This document shows, piece after piece, positions 1 to 5,448 of a stretch of DNA of 7,937 nt (positions are counted from its first letter, which is position 1; each line of letters begins with the position of its first letter). This DNA is from Candidatus Zixiibacteriota bacterium (lineage in GTDB: Bacteria; Zixibacteria; MSB-5A5; JAABVY01), in contig JAABVY010000047.1 in NCBI GenBank assembly GCA_011777135.1, positions 1 to 7,937 of the forward strand. The letters run 5' to 3'. The notes beneath the pieces were generated by a model that worked only from the letters and a program-made list of their open reading frames with translations, had not been told where the DNA came from and searched no databases. The translations under genes were made by a program, and so were the position numbers.

Positions 1-101
1 ATAAAAGTAGATTAGCAACGATAACTCACCATCTTTATTTTATAATCCTTCATCATATATTCTATTAAGAATGATCTGTTCATTGCGTCATTACTTTGTA
101 C

Positions 102-255
102 CCCGCCTAACAGGTGGGCGAAGCAGACGATTCACCTGCGATGTCACTTTTCAAGGGCACACATCGCAGATGATCTCCTAAAACCCACCCGATGGGAGAG
201 GTACATTGTAATTGTGACGATCTCGCGAGATTTCGATTCGCTCCTCCCGGAGGAG
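102..255. repeat. Cluster of short palindromes, possible dispersed repeat
   Basis: Several inverted repeats are packed together here. CCCGCCT (102-108) pairs with AGGTGGG (112-118) with one G-U wobble. CTGCGATGT (136-144) pairs perfectly with ACATCGCAG (161-169). ATCTCGCGAGAT (220-231) is a perfect 12-bp palindrome. CTCCTC (241-246) pairs with GAGGAG (250-255). GGTGGG (113-118) could also pair with CCCACC at about 184-189, enclosing the second hairpin. No convincing gene lies in this stretch; a 60-codon minus-strand frame over it has no recognisable domain. The palindromes suggest a non-coding dispersed repeat or a structured element, but which one cannot be decided from a single copy. Confidence 0.4.
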
Positions 256-591
256 ATGATAAAATACTATAAATCGCAGGGGATAACATTCGGATTTAAC
301 CCGGGACTGTGATAATTAATTTAGAAGACAGAAACTTACAGAAGCAGGGTATTAGGTAGAGGTGAATACTTGTTAATCAATAACAGACTATTGAAGGCGG
401 CTCCAATATCACTCTCCCTATACTTTTATGGAATTCGGTTTCCAGTGAAGAGAGGCTATTCCACAAAAAGCGGAAGCCATTGGAGGATAATTAAATAAGG
501 GGCGTTCTGGGTTGGAGCAGTGCCGGCTAAAAATTATCTTCCGTCTCTTGATTTATTTTGTCATAAGGTAAGCAGAAAGCGAGATTTCAGG
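256..591. other. Intergenic region without recognisable features
   Basis: I see no credible gene, RNA or strong terminator here. The short open frames have no recognisable protein content. The region lies downstream of the minus-strand lipoprotein gene that ends at 592, but no GC-rich hairpin followed by a T tract is visible just beyond that stop. The left 100 bases of the window are likewise A+T-rich and featureless. Confidence 0.5.
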
Positions 592-1548
592 TTATTCGGA
601 AAACTCAATTACAGCAATACCTCTTTCACTCTTATCTTCAGAAAACTGAGCCGAAAATGCAATGTATCTACCATCCGGCGACCAAGATGGATGATTAGCG
701 TTTAACTCAAAAGGAGTTAGCTGTTTTAATGTCTTATTGTCGGGAGATGCTATGAATATTGCATACTTGCCATCTTCACGATTTCTGTTGGATTCAAACG
801 TTACCCATTTACCATCTGGTGACCAAGAAGGCGCCCTGCCCTGTTCTGGATCAAGCTGGTTCAATTCACCATTATTTGCTAATATCCAAATTTGATTCAT
901 TCTTTGGTCGTATGGCTTTCCTGTGTTTTTTTGTCCCGCATACGCAATTCTTTTGCCATCTGGAGAAACTCTTGGCATCCCTGCAAGGATCTCATTTCTC
1001 GTTGTTAATGCAGTAACTGTTTTATCTACCAGGTCTATCTTCTTAATTACACCGCCGTTCCCTCCGCCGCCATCAACGACCGCAAGCTTATTGCCATCGG
1101 GAAACCATGACGGATAAAACACTAAATCTGATAATCCATCCAGATCAATTTTCCGTGGCTCAGTTCCATCCTCATTGATAATCCAAACGCTGAAAGATTT
1201 ATCAGGTGACATACCAGTCAAGGCTATTTTATTCTGAGTCCAAAGCCAATTAGGCCGTGTGGGCGAATCAGGCATCGATTGTATATTAAATAACTGAGCT
1301 TCACCGCCCTCAAAGGAAACTGTGTAAAAGCTCCATGTTTCTTTGCCATTGATACTTCGACTAAATAAAATGGTCTTTCCGTCGGGAGAAAAGCACGGCC
1401 AATAATCAAAGGTTTCTTTGTCTGAAGTTAAGAATCGATGTTTCGAAAATATGCCGTCTCCTCTATCTTCAATACACCCGAAAAATGAAAGCACTATAAC
1501 TACAAATAAAATGTGGATTTGAATTGATCTTTTCCTAATTTGCTTCAT
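592..1548 (-). CDS. TolB-like PD40 beta-propeller lipoprotein
   Basis: A 318-residue envelope protein. The N-terminus is a lipoprotein signal: basic residues (K2, R5, K6, R7), a hydrophobic stretch at about 9-23, and S-F-F-G-C with the likely lipidated cysteine C25. The -3 residue is F, which is unusual for a lipobox. The rest is a series of WD40-like (PD40) blades of the TolB type, recognised by P-x-[FW]-S/F-P-D-G-x-x motifs at about 51-58, 147-154, 192-199, 240-247 and 287-294, with a degenerate repeat near 99-110. Six blades would close a propeller. Such proteins bind partners in the periplasm; no enzymatic function is implied. It is not TolB itself: the TolB N-terminal domain and tol/pal neighbours are absent. 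The ATG at 1546-1548 follows GGGAGG with 8-nt spacing. It appears to be transcribed alone. Confidence 0.85.
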   Translation of the reverse strand: MKQIRKRSIQIHILFVVIVLSFFGCIEDRGDGIFSKHRFLTSDKETFDYWPCFSPDGKTILFSRSINGKETWSFYTVSFEGGEAQLFNIQSMPDSPTRPNWLWTQNKIALTGMSPDKSFSVWIINEDGTEPRKIDLDGLSDLVFYPSWFPDGNKLAVVDGGGGNGGVIKKIDLVDKTVTALTTRNEILAGMPRVSPDGKRIAYAGQKNTGKPYDQRMNQIWILANNGELNQLDPEQGRAPSWSPDGKWVTFESNRNREDGKYAIFIASPDNKTLKQLTPFELNANHPSWSPDGRYIAFSAQFSEDKSERGIAVIEFSE

Positions 1549-1835
1549 TACAGCTTCCTCCCTTGCACATCAATTGCAAGATAGCTTTTGGGGTCAATAA
1601 AACAAATTGAAATAAATCAATGTGTCATGCTTAATCGCGGTAGATTTCGCGAGAATGAACAAGCCCGGTCAAATCGGGCCTTCAAAGTCAATAACTGGGG
1701 CGAATGGGCGGCCTGGACTGCGGCATGTAGGCCCGCTGACCAAAGATATCCAGTCAAGAGCCTAAGCTACACTGACATCTAAGACCGCTAAGATATACAA
1801 GCAGATTAGATATTTTTGATTAATATACAATGCCA
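1549..1835. other. Intergenic region upstream of the lipoprotein gene
   Basis: This is the 5' side of the minus-strand lipoprotein gene and the space beyond the peroxiredoxin terminator. A small inverted repeat, CTTGCA (1562-1567) with TGCAAG (1575-1580), touches the Shine-Dalgarno site of the lipoprotein gene and could affect its translation. A second hairpin, AAGCCCG (1661-1667) with CGGGCCTT (1675-1682, one bulged base), has no T tract and is a poor terminator. A 64-codon plus-strand frame at 1588-1782 begins with TTG and has no recognisable domain, so I do not call it a gene. Confidence 0.4.
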
Positions 1836-1868
1836 AATAAAAGGCGGCGCGCTGTTACACGCGCCGCT
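1836..1868 (-). terminator. Intrinsic terminator of the peroxiredoxin gene
   Basis: A perfect 8-bp GC-rich stem, GCGGCGCG (1844-1851) with CGCGCCGC (1860-1867), encloses an 8-nt loop. Read on the minus strand it is followed directly by CTTTTATTT. It lies 55 bases beyond the peroxiredoxin stop codon, so that gene probably ends its own transcript and is not cotranscribed with the lipoprotein gene. Confidence 0.85.
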
Positions 1869-1922
1869 CACAGTCCTGTCAGGAAAGCGGGGATCCTGAA
1901 CACAGACATTTATAATATGTTC

Positions 1923-2636
1923 TTATTTTTCAGGCTGCCAGACTTTCCAGACCTTGCCCACAAGATCGGGACCGGGCTTCAAGGTCGGCTTGCCGGGTTC
2001 CCATCCGGCCGGACAGGCCTCCGCGCCTTTGGTATTTCTGACATGCTGGAAGGCATGGATTTGCCGGATAGTCTCCTCGAACTTACGGCCCACAGGAGGC
2101 GTCAGAACCTCCATAGCCTGCACCACGCCGTCGGGATCGATCAGAAAACGTCCACGTATATTGACACCGTTGGCCTCATCATAGACTCCATAAACCCTTC
2201 CAAGATTCCCGGCGGCATCAGCCACCATCGGCCAGGGGATGCCGTCTTTGGTCATCCTGGAGAGCTCCTCCTCTTCCCAGATTTTGTGTACAAACGTAGA
2301 GTCGGTTGAAACCGAGAGAACTTCAACGCCCAATTCCTTGAGCTGGTCGATTTTGCCGGCGACCGCCGACAATTCTGTCGGTCAGACGAATGTGAAATCG
2401 CCCGGATAGAAGCATAAAAGAACCCATTTACCCAGGTAATCTGATAATTTGACATTTATGAATTTGCCCCGATGATATGCTGGGGCCTCGAAATCAGGGG
2501 CCTTGCCGCCCACCTTTACCATAGCCATAACTGCCGCTCCTGTCTTTGGTTTTCCCTCGGCTACGCTTTCGGATGGCGCTTCATCGCCCAAAACCTTCCC
2601 GGTCGGCCGTGCGCATCCAACTTGCTCATCCGGCAT
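1923..2636 (-). CDS. prxU: Selenocysteine-containing peroxiredoxin (AhpC/2-Cys type), TGA read as Sec
   Basis: A 237-residue thiol/selenol peroxidase that would reduce hydrogen peroxide and organic hydroperoxides in the cytoplasm. The thioredoxin-fold AhpC/TSA domain starts near residue 42 (VGGKAPDFEAPAY). The Prx active-site motif P-x-x-x-T-x-x-C appears as P78-G-D-F-T82-F-V-[TGA85]-P-T-E, with TGA (2382-2384) exactly at the peroxidatic cysteine. The frame continues after the TGA without any shift and keeps family motifs: LGVEVLSVSTDS, GRFLIDPDGVVQ, the active-site arginine in TPPVGR (R184), and the resolving cysteine C208 in E-A-C-P-A-G-W. The predicted catalytic intermediate is therefore a Sec85-Cys208 selenenylsulfide. 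The short N-terminal extension carries one more cysteine (C8, V-G-C-A-R-P-T-G-K). I chose the ATG at 2634-2636 because GGGAGG lies 5 nt upstream; the in-frame ATG at 2655-2657 has no such site. Without Sec insertion it would give an inactive 84-residue fragment. Confidence 0.9.
2353..2372 (-). promoter_or_regulatory. Putative bacterial SECIS hairpin within the peroxiredoxin gene
   Basis: Downstream of the TGA the mRNA can form UUGUCGGC-[GGUC]-GCCGGCAA, an 8-bp stem with one U-G wobble and a GGUC tetraloop. The loop spans 2361-2364 and begins 18 nt after the TGA. From family knowledge, bacterial SECIS elements lie inside the coding region just after the UGA, with an apical loop containing G-U roughly 16-37 nt downstream; the E. 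coli fdhF element also has GGUC in its loop at nearly this distance. SelB would bind the loop and deliver Sec-tRNA. A competing hairpin, CCGACA-[GAAU]-UGUCGG, sits immediately after the TGA and shares the 5' arm. Confidence 0.75.
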
Positions 2637-2666
2637 AAACACCTCCCGTTTCACCATGCTATGCCA

Positions 2667-2686
2667 AATTGTAATGCCTTACAATT
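2667..2686 (-). promoter_or_regulatory. Palindromic operator at the predicted transcription start of the peroxiredoxin gene
   Basis: AATTGTAA (2667-2674) and TTACAATT (2679-2686) form a perfect 8-bp inverted repeat with a 4-bp spacer. It begins about 7 bp beyond the -10 hexamer, so it covers roughly +1 to +20, where a bound repressor would block transcription. The A+T-rich dyad resembles sites of Fur/PerR-like or other redox-sensing repressors. The regulator cannot be named from the sequence, and no such gene is in the window. Confidence 0.6.
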
Positions 2687-2693
2687 AACCTCT

Positions 2694-2721
2694 ATTATAA
2701 ATGTAAATCCCAAATTTTCAA
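2694..2721 (-). promoter_or_regulatory. Sigma70-type promoter of the peroxiredoxin gene
   Basis: Minus-strand TTGAAA (2716-2721) and a perfect TATAAT (2694-2699) are separated by 16 bp. The predicted start near 2687 gives a 5' leader of about 50 nt ending in the GGGAGG Shine-Dalgarno site at ATG 2636. The match is strong in both hexamers. Confidence 0.75.
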
Positions 2722-2855
2722 GCTGATTATGCAAAAACTGGAAGTATTTGATAGATTTCCCCTGAAATATGCTCACTGTGGAACAAAGACGATATTAGTC
2801 CTGTTTTGATGGTTGAAAGTAACCACTTTTCTAATAAACTAAAAGGTAGGAAAAT

Positions 2856-3227
2856 ATGCAGTACTTAAGAGCTTTCATATTGATACTCGCAGTGGCTTTC
2901 TTATTGGGATGCAGTGATGATAATGGCGATACCGGAACCAATCCGCCGCCGGGTAACGGTACAGCAGAGCGTATCGATGTCAGCATGGTCAATACAACTT
3001 TCTCGCCGGCTGATATAACCATCAATGCCGGTGATACAGTGGTCTGGACCAATAATGACCAGATAATCCATACCACCACCTCGGTCAGCGGTGTGGAGTC
3101 ATGGGATTCCGGTAATATGAGCAGCGGAGAGACCTTCAGGAAGGTATTCAATAACGTTGGCACTACCAGTTACCGCTGCGAGATTCATCCGGTGGTCATG
3201 ACCGGTACTGTCACCGTACAGGAGTAA
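2856..3227 (+). CDS. Cupredoxin (plastocyanin-like) lipoprotein
   Basis: A 123-residue small blue-copper-type protein, probably anchored to the envelope. The signal peptide runs to F-L-L-G-C19, a good lipobox, followed by a Ser/Asp/Gly/Pro linker (20-37). The cupredoxin domain covers about 38-122: FSPADITINAGDTVVWTN (49-66) is the typical strand pair before the first ligand. Likely copper ligands are H72 (I-I-H-T), C108 (Y-R-C), H111 (E-I-H-P) and M115, spaced C-x2-H-x3-M. Amicyanin-like proteins usually show C-x2-H-x2-M and plastocyanins C-x2-H-x4-M, so this loop is intermediate. Its role would be electron transfer in the periplasm; the partner is unknown. A Shine-Dalgarno sequence AGGTAGGA precedes the ATG. 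It is divergent from the peroxiredoxin gene across a 220-bp gap. Confidence 0.9.
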   Translation: MQYLRAFILILAVAFLLGCSDDNGDTGTNPPPGNGTAERIDVSMVNTTFSPADITINAGDTVVWTNNDQIIHTTTSVSGVESWDSGNMSSGETFRKVFNNVGTTSYRCEIHPVVMTGTVTVQE

Positions 3228-3252
3228 AAGCTCTTTCATTATGGACTACCAG

Positions 3253-3281
3253 GGGTGGCACGCTCAAACCAACTTTGGGCG
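3253..3281. repeat. Hairpin repeat, copy 1
   Basis: GGGTGGCA is followed by CGCTCAAA (3261-3268) and TTTGGGCG (3274-3281), an 8-bp inverted repeat with one wobble pair and a 5-nt loop. The same 16-base start and both arms recur 60 bp downstream. It lies 25 bp after the cupredoxin stop. There is no T tract, so it is not a standard intrinsic terminator. Confidence 0.65.
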
Positions 3282-3312
3282 ACAGGATAGCAGGCATATG
3301 TTTGGGCTTAAT

Positions 3313-3340
3313 GGGTGGCACGCTCAAATTTATTTGGGCG
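3313..3340. repeat. Hairpin repeat, copy 2
   Basis: This is a second copy of the unit: GGGTGGCA, then arms CGCTCAAA (3321-3328) and TTTGGGCG (3333-3340), identical to copy 1. Only the loop differs (TTTA here, CCAAC in copy 1). Conservation of the arms with a variable loop suggests that the stem is what is kept. The unit may be a REP-like element dispersed in the genome. Confidence 0.65.
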
Positions 3341-3365
3341 TGGAAATATGAAATGGAATAAGAGC

Positions 3366-3804
3366 CTATTTGATCGGCCAGCCGCCGTGTTTTTTGATTA
3401 TGTCGTCGATTTCTGACATGAGGCGGATAGTTTCGGATAGTGCTGATACTATTTTCTGGTAATGATAGATATCGTCAAGCGTTGATTGTCCGGGCATACA
3501 TATCCGCGAACTCATCCGGCTTAAGGTTGTGGATCAGCACTTCACGAAGACCCTCAATCTGCTCATGCAGATTACCGCCCTTATCCTCATCCTCGAAGGC
3601 ATTTATAATCATGTTGCGGATTTCCCTCGCCAGGGCGGCCATTTTTCGCGCCAGCATCTTCGGGCTACTTATAGAAGGCTTATCGTAATCGAGAAAATGA
3701 TGCCAGAGGTCGGTAAAATCTTCATTTCCATCTTCCGTCTTTTTGAGCTTGTTATCTTTGCCAATCTCGGCAAGCCGGGCGGCGCACCGGGAAATATGCT
3801 GCAC
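3366..3804 (-). pseudogene. Remnant of a large restriction-modification DNA methylase (type IIG/ISP-like)
   Basis: Two protein pieces in different frames belong to the same family of roughly 1000-residue N6-adenine methylase/restriction proteins. From 3804 to about 3480 the frame reads motifs such as TISSPK-like S-I-S-S-P-K-M-L-A-R-K-M-A, then LREVLIHNLKPDEFADMYA, which in intact proteins is followed by the methylase core. Instead a TGA (3475-3477) ends it after R-T-I-N-A. Shifted by one frame, 3366 to about 3485 reads L-D-D-I-Y-H-Y-Q-K-I-V, ALSETIRLMSEID, then K-K-H-G-G-W-P-I-K and stop, which is the extreme C-terminal tail of that family. The methylase catalytic motifs, the target-recognition region and the first 100 or so residues are missing. 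The frame starts at GTG 3804 behind an in-frame TAA. I infer a large internal deletion with 5' loss; the remnant is not functional. Confidence 0.8.
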
Positions 3805-3833
3805 ACGAAATTAAATGATCTTGCGGGCTGCAA

Positions 3834-3863
3834 TTAAAAAAGCGCAGCTGAACACTGCGCTTT
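3834..3863 (-). terminator. Strong intrinsic terminator, probably of the DUF378 gene
   Basis: AAAGCGCAG (3839-3847) and CTGCGCTTT (3855-3863) form a perfect 9-bp stem with a 7-nt loop. On the minus strand the stem is followed by a run of T (TTTTTT overlapping 3836-3841). It lies about 110 bases after the stop of the minus-strand DUF378 gene and just before the methylase remnant. It could also act weakly on the plus strand (CTTTCTT). Confidence 0.8.
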
Positions 3864-3972
3864 CTTGATTAAAAATCTCTTGCTTGCACAAATTGTCTCT
3901 TAGTCTTCTCACTTACCCTTTCAGTTAAAACCTTTCCTTATAGTAAACGTCATTCTGCCAAAAAAGTGCCCA

Positions 3973-4188
3973 TCAGGCAGTGGCAACCTGCCAGCGGCGC
4001 TGAATAGCTTTCCACTGAGCAGCCTGATAAAGAGCGCTGATGCCAACCAGAGCATAAACTATGCGGCTCAGGAAGCTCATCGGCCCGAAAATCGAGGCTA
4101 CCAGGTCAAATCCAAAAAATCCAACCAGGCCCCAGTTGAGCCCGCCGATTACCAGCAAAGCTGCTACGATTACGTCTAATGATTTCAT
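3973..4188 (-). CDS. DUF378 family small membrane protein
   Basis: A 71-residue protein of the DUF378 (YuzA-like) family, whose function is not established. It shows the family signature near the start: LDVIVAALLVIGGLNWGLVG (4-23), then F-F-G-F-D-L-V-A-S-I-F-G. Two hydrophobic segments, about 5-24 and 28-56, should cross the inner membrane. The C-terminus is polar and basic (Q-W-K-A-I-Q-R-R-W). The full length matches the family. The ATG at 4186-4188 has AAGGAG 6 nt upstream. It is a single-gene unit with its own downstream terminator and is divergent from the B12-dependent regulator gene. No link to the light-responsive operon is implied by position alone. Confidence 0.88.
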   Translation of the reverse strand: MKSLDVIVAALLVIGGLNWGLVGFFGFDLVASIFGPMSFLSRIVYALVGISALYQAAQWKAIQRRWQVATA

Positions 4189-4473
4189 TTTCTGCTCCTT
4201 TTATAGAAGTTAACCAATCAAATATTTTCAACTTTCGATTTTTACAACCAATATCGTCTCGATAATGTTCCAGGATTGTCTAATAATATTTCAAATTACA
4301 AATTAATATGTTATGCGCCAATACCTTATGCTAATCATAATCCTCAGATCTTTCAGATAATTGGCCTGAATTAAAGGATTTATTAAATATATTGATTTTT
4401 TGTAGAACTATTTGTCGAGATATTATGTTATTGATCTTAGACGATATTAAAACAATGCTTGGTAAGGTGAATT
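4189..4473. other. A+T-rich divergent intergenic region with possible CarH-type operator
   Basis: This gap must hold promoters for both the DUF378 gene and the regulator operon. No outstanding -35/-10 pair is visible. Upstream of the regulator, TTTGTAGAACTA (4399-4410) and TTTGTCGAGATA (4411-4422) form adjacent imperfect direct repeats (9 of 12 identical), about 55-75 bp before its ATG. CarH-type regulators are known to bind tandem direct repeats with a TGTnnA-like core, so this is a candidate autoregulatory site, but the match is weak. A TATTAT at 4421-4426 could be a -10 element, placing the repeats over the promoter. Confidence 0.35.
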
Positions 4474-5448
4474 ATGGAACATAAACATCCAATAAAAGTA
4501 GTGGAAAAAAGAACAGGCTTATCTTCGCATGTGATCAGGATATGGGAACGACGTTACAGCGCTGTTACTCCGGAACGAACTGACTCGAATCGCAGGATGT
4601 ATAGCGACGAGGAGATTGAAAGGCTGATCCTTCTGCGTAAAGCAACCGAAGCGGGCGAAAGTATCGGACAGATTGCCAGGCTCACAAACGAGGAGTTGAA
4701 AATGCTGGTCGAATCCAGTACAGCCTATTTCAATATCGGCATGCAGTATTCAACCGAGGACGGCAACGGCAAACATGATCATCAGCCAAAGTTCTACCTC
4801 AAAGAATGTCTGGATGCGATAGTCGATCTTGATTCCGAAAAACTCGAGAAAATACTGCTCAAGGCATCCTCAGAACTGACCCAGCCGGAGATGATGGAAA
4901 AGGTGCTGGAGCCTCTAATGTACGAAATCGGCGATCTCTGGCGCGAGGGAACATTGCGAGTGGTACATGAGCATCTGGCCTCCGCGGTCGTGCGTTCATT
5001 TCTGGGCAATATGGTAGGGGCGCTTAAAGTTGATGAATCCGCTCCGAAGATCATCGTAACAACTCCTCTCGGCCAGATTCATGAGTTCGGCGCACTTATG
5101 GTTACAATCGCGGCCTCATCTGCAGGCTGGCACTCGATCTATCTGGGAGCCGAACTTCCAGCCGAAGAAATTGCCAATGCGGTGAAAAATATAGGTGCTC
5201 AGGCGGTGGCATTAAGCATCGTTTATCCTCCCGACGATCCGCGCCTGGGACCGGAACTTCGCAAACTGCACCAGATTCTCGACGACAAGGTGGTTCTTTT
5301 AGTTGGTGGACGATCTTCCAATGCTTATAATAATGTATTGGAAGAGCTGGGTATTGAATCGATGCGGAGTCTATCTGACCTGCATAAACACCTGGAACAG
5401 ATCAGGAAAAAATCCAACGGGGTGAAAACTGATGTCGATTTCAATTGA
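4474..5448 (+). CDS. carH: MerR-family regulator with B12-binding domain (CarH/LitR-type light sensor)
   Basis: A 324-residue transcription factor. Residues 5-75 are a MerR winged helix-turn-helix (VVEKRTGLSSHVIRIWERRY, then R-R-M-Y-S-D-E-E-I-E-R-L). Residues about 105-180 are the helical cap of a cobalamin domain, and about 190-312 the Rossmann-like B12-binding domain. Motifs typical of photoreceptor members are visible: W156-x9-E166-H167, which in CarH packs over the adenosyl group, and the lower axial histidine H203 in Q-I-H-E-F-G. The family usually has E or D two residues before this histidine; here it is Q201. Later binding-domain motifs are S-I-V (248-250) and L-V-G-G (276-279). In CarH, the dark tetramer with AdoCbl represses DNA and light breaks it apart. 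The photolyase gene overlapping its 3' end fits that role. AAGGTG precedes the ATG. The CarH/LitR name is by domain and context. Confidence 0.85.
   Translation: MEHKHPIKVVEKRTGLSSHVIRIWERRYSAVTPERTDSNRRMYSDEEIERLILLRKATEAGESIGQIARLTNEELKMLVESSTAYFNIGMQYSTEDGNGKHDHQPKFYLKECLDAIVDLDSEKLEKILLKASSELTQPEMMEKVLEPLMYEIGDLWREGTLRVVHEHLASAVVRSFLGNMVGALKVDESAPKIIVTTPLGQIHEFGALMVTIAASSAGWHSIYLGAELPAEEIANAVKNIGAQAVALSIVYPPDDPRLGPELRKLHQILDDKVVLLVGGRSSNAYNNVLEELGIESMRSLSDLHKHLEQIRKKSNGVKTDVDFN

Noticed and set aside
216..256. tRNA-like T-arm (TTTCGATTC) at the left edge
   Set aside because: The flanking bases do not form a 5-bp T-stem and no acceptor or anticodon arm can be fitted.
107..289. 60-codon minus-strand open frame
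   Set aside because: It lies entirely over the palindrome cluster and has low-complexity, non-domain content.
1588..1782. 64-codon plus-strand open frame
   Set aside because: TTG start, no ribosome site, no recognisable domain, and it lies in an intergenic region with other hairpins.
2366..2381. CCGACA-GAAU-UGUCGG hairpin directly after the TGA as the SECIS element
   Set aside because: Its loop begins only 7 nt after the TGA, too close for known bacterial elements, and it lacks the GGUC-type loop. It is kept only as a competing fold.
1923..2657. Peroxiredoxin as a nonsense-mutated pseudogene or as two separate genes
   Set aside because: The stop is TGA at the one residue where Sec is expected, the frame is intact on both sides, the promoter, Shine-Dalgarno site and terminator are in good order, and a SECIS-like hairpin is present.
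2637..2657. Upstream ATG (2655-2657) as the peroxiredoxin start
   Set aside because: The strong GGGAGG site lies inside those seven codons and fits the ATG at 2634-2636; no ribosome site precedes the upstream ATG.
3253..3340. CRISPR array
   Set aside because: Only two units with 31-bp separation, each internally palindromic with varying loops, and no cas genes.
3529..3837. 102-codon plus-strand open frame opposite the methylase remnant
   Set aside because: The minus strand carries recognisable methylase motifs; the plus-strand translation has none.
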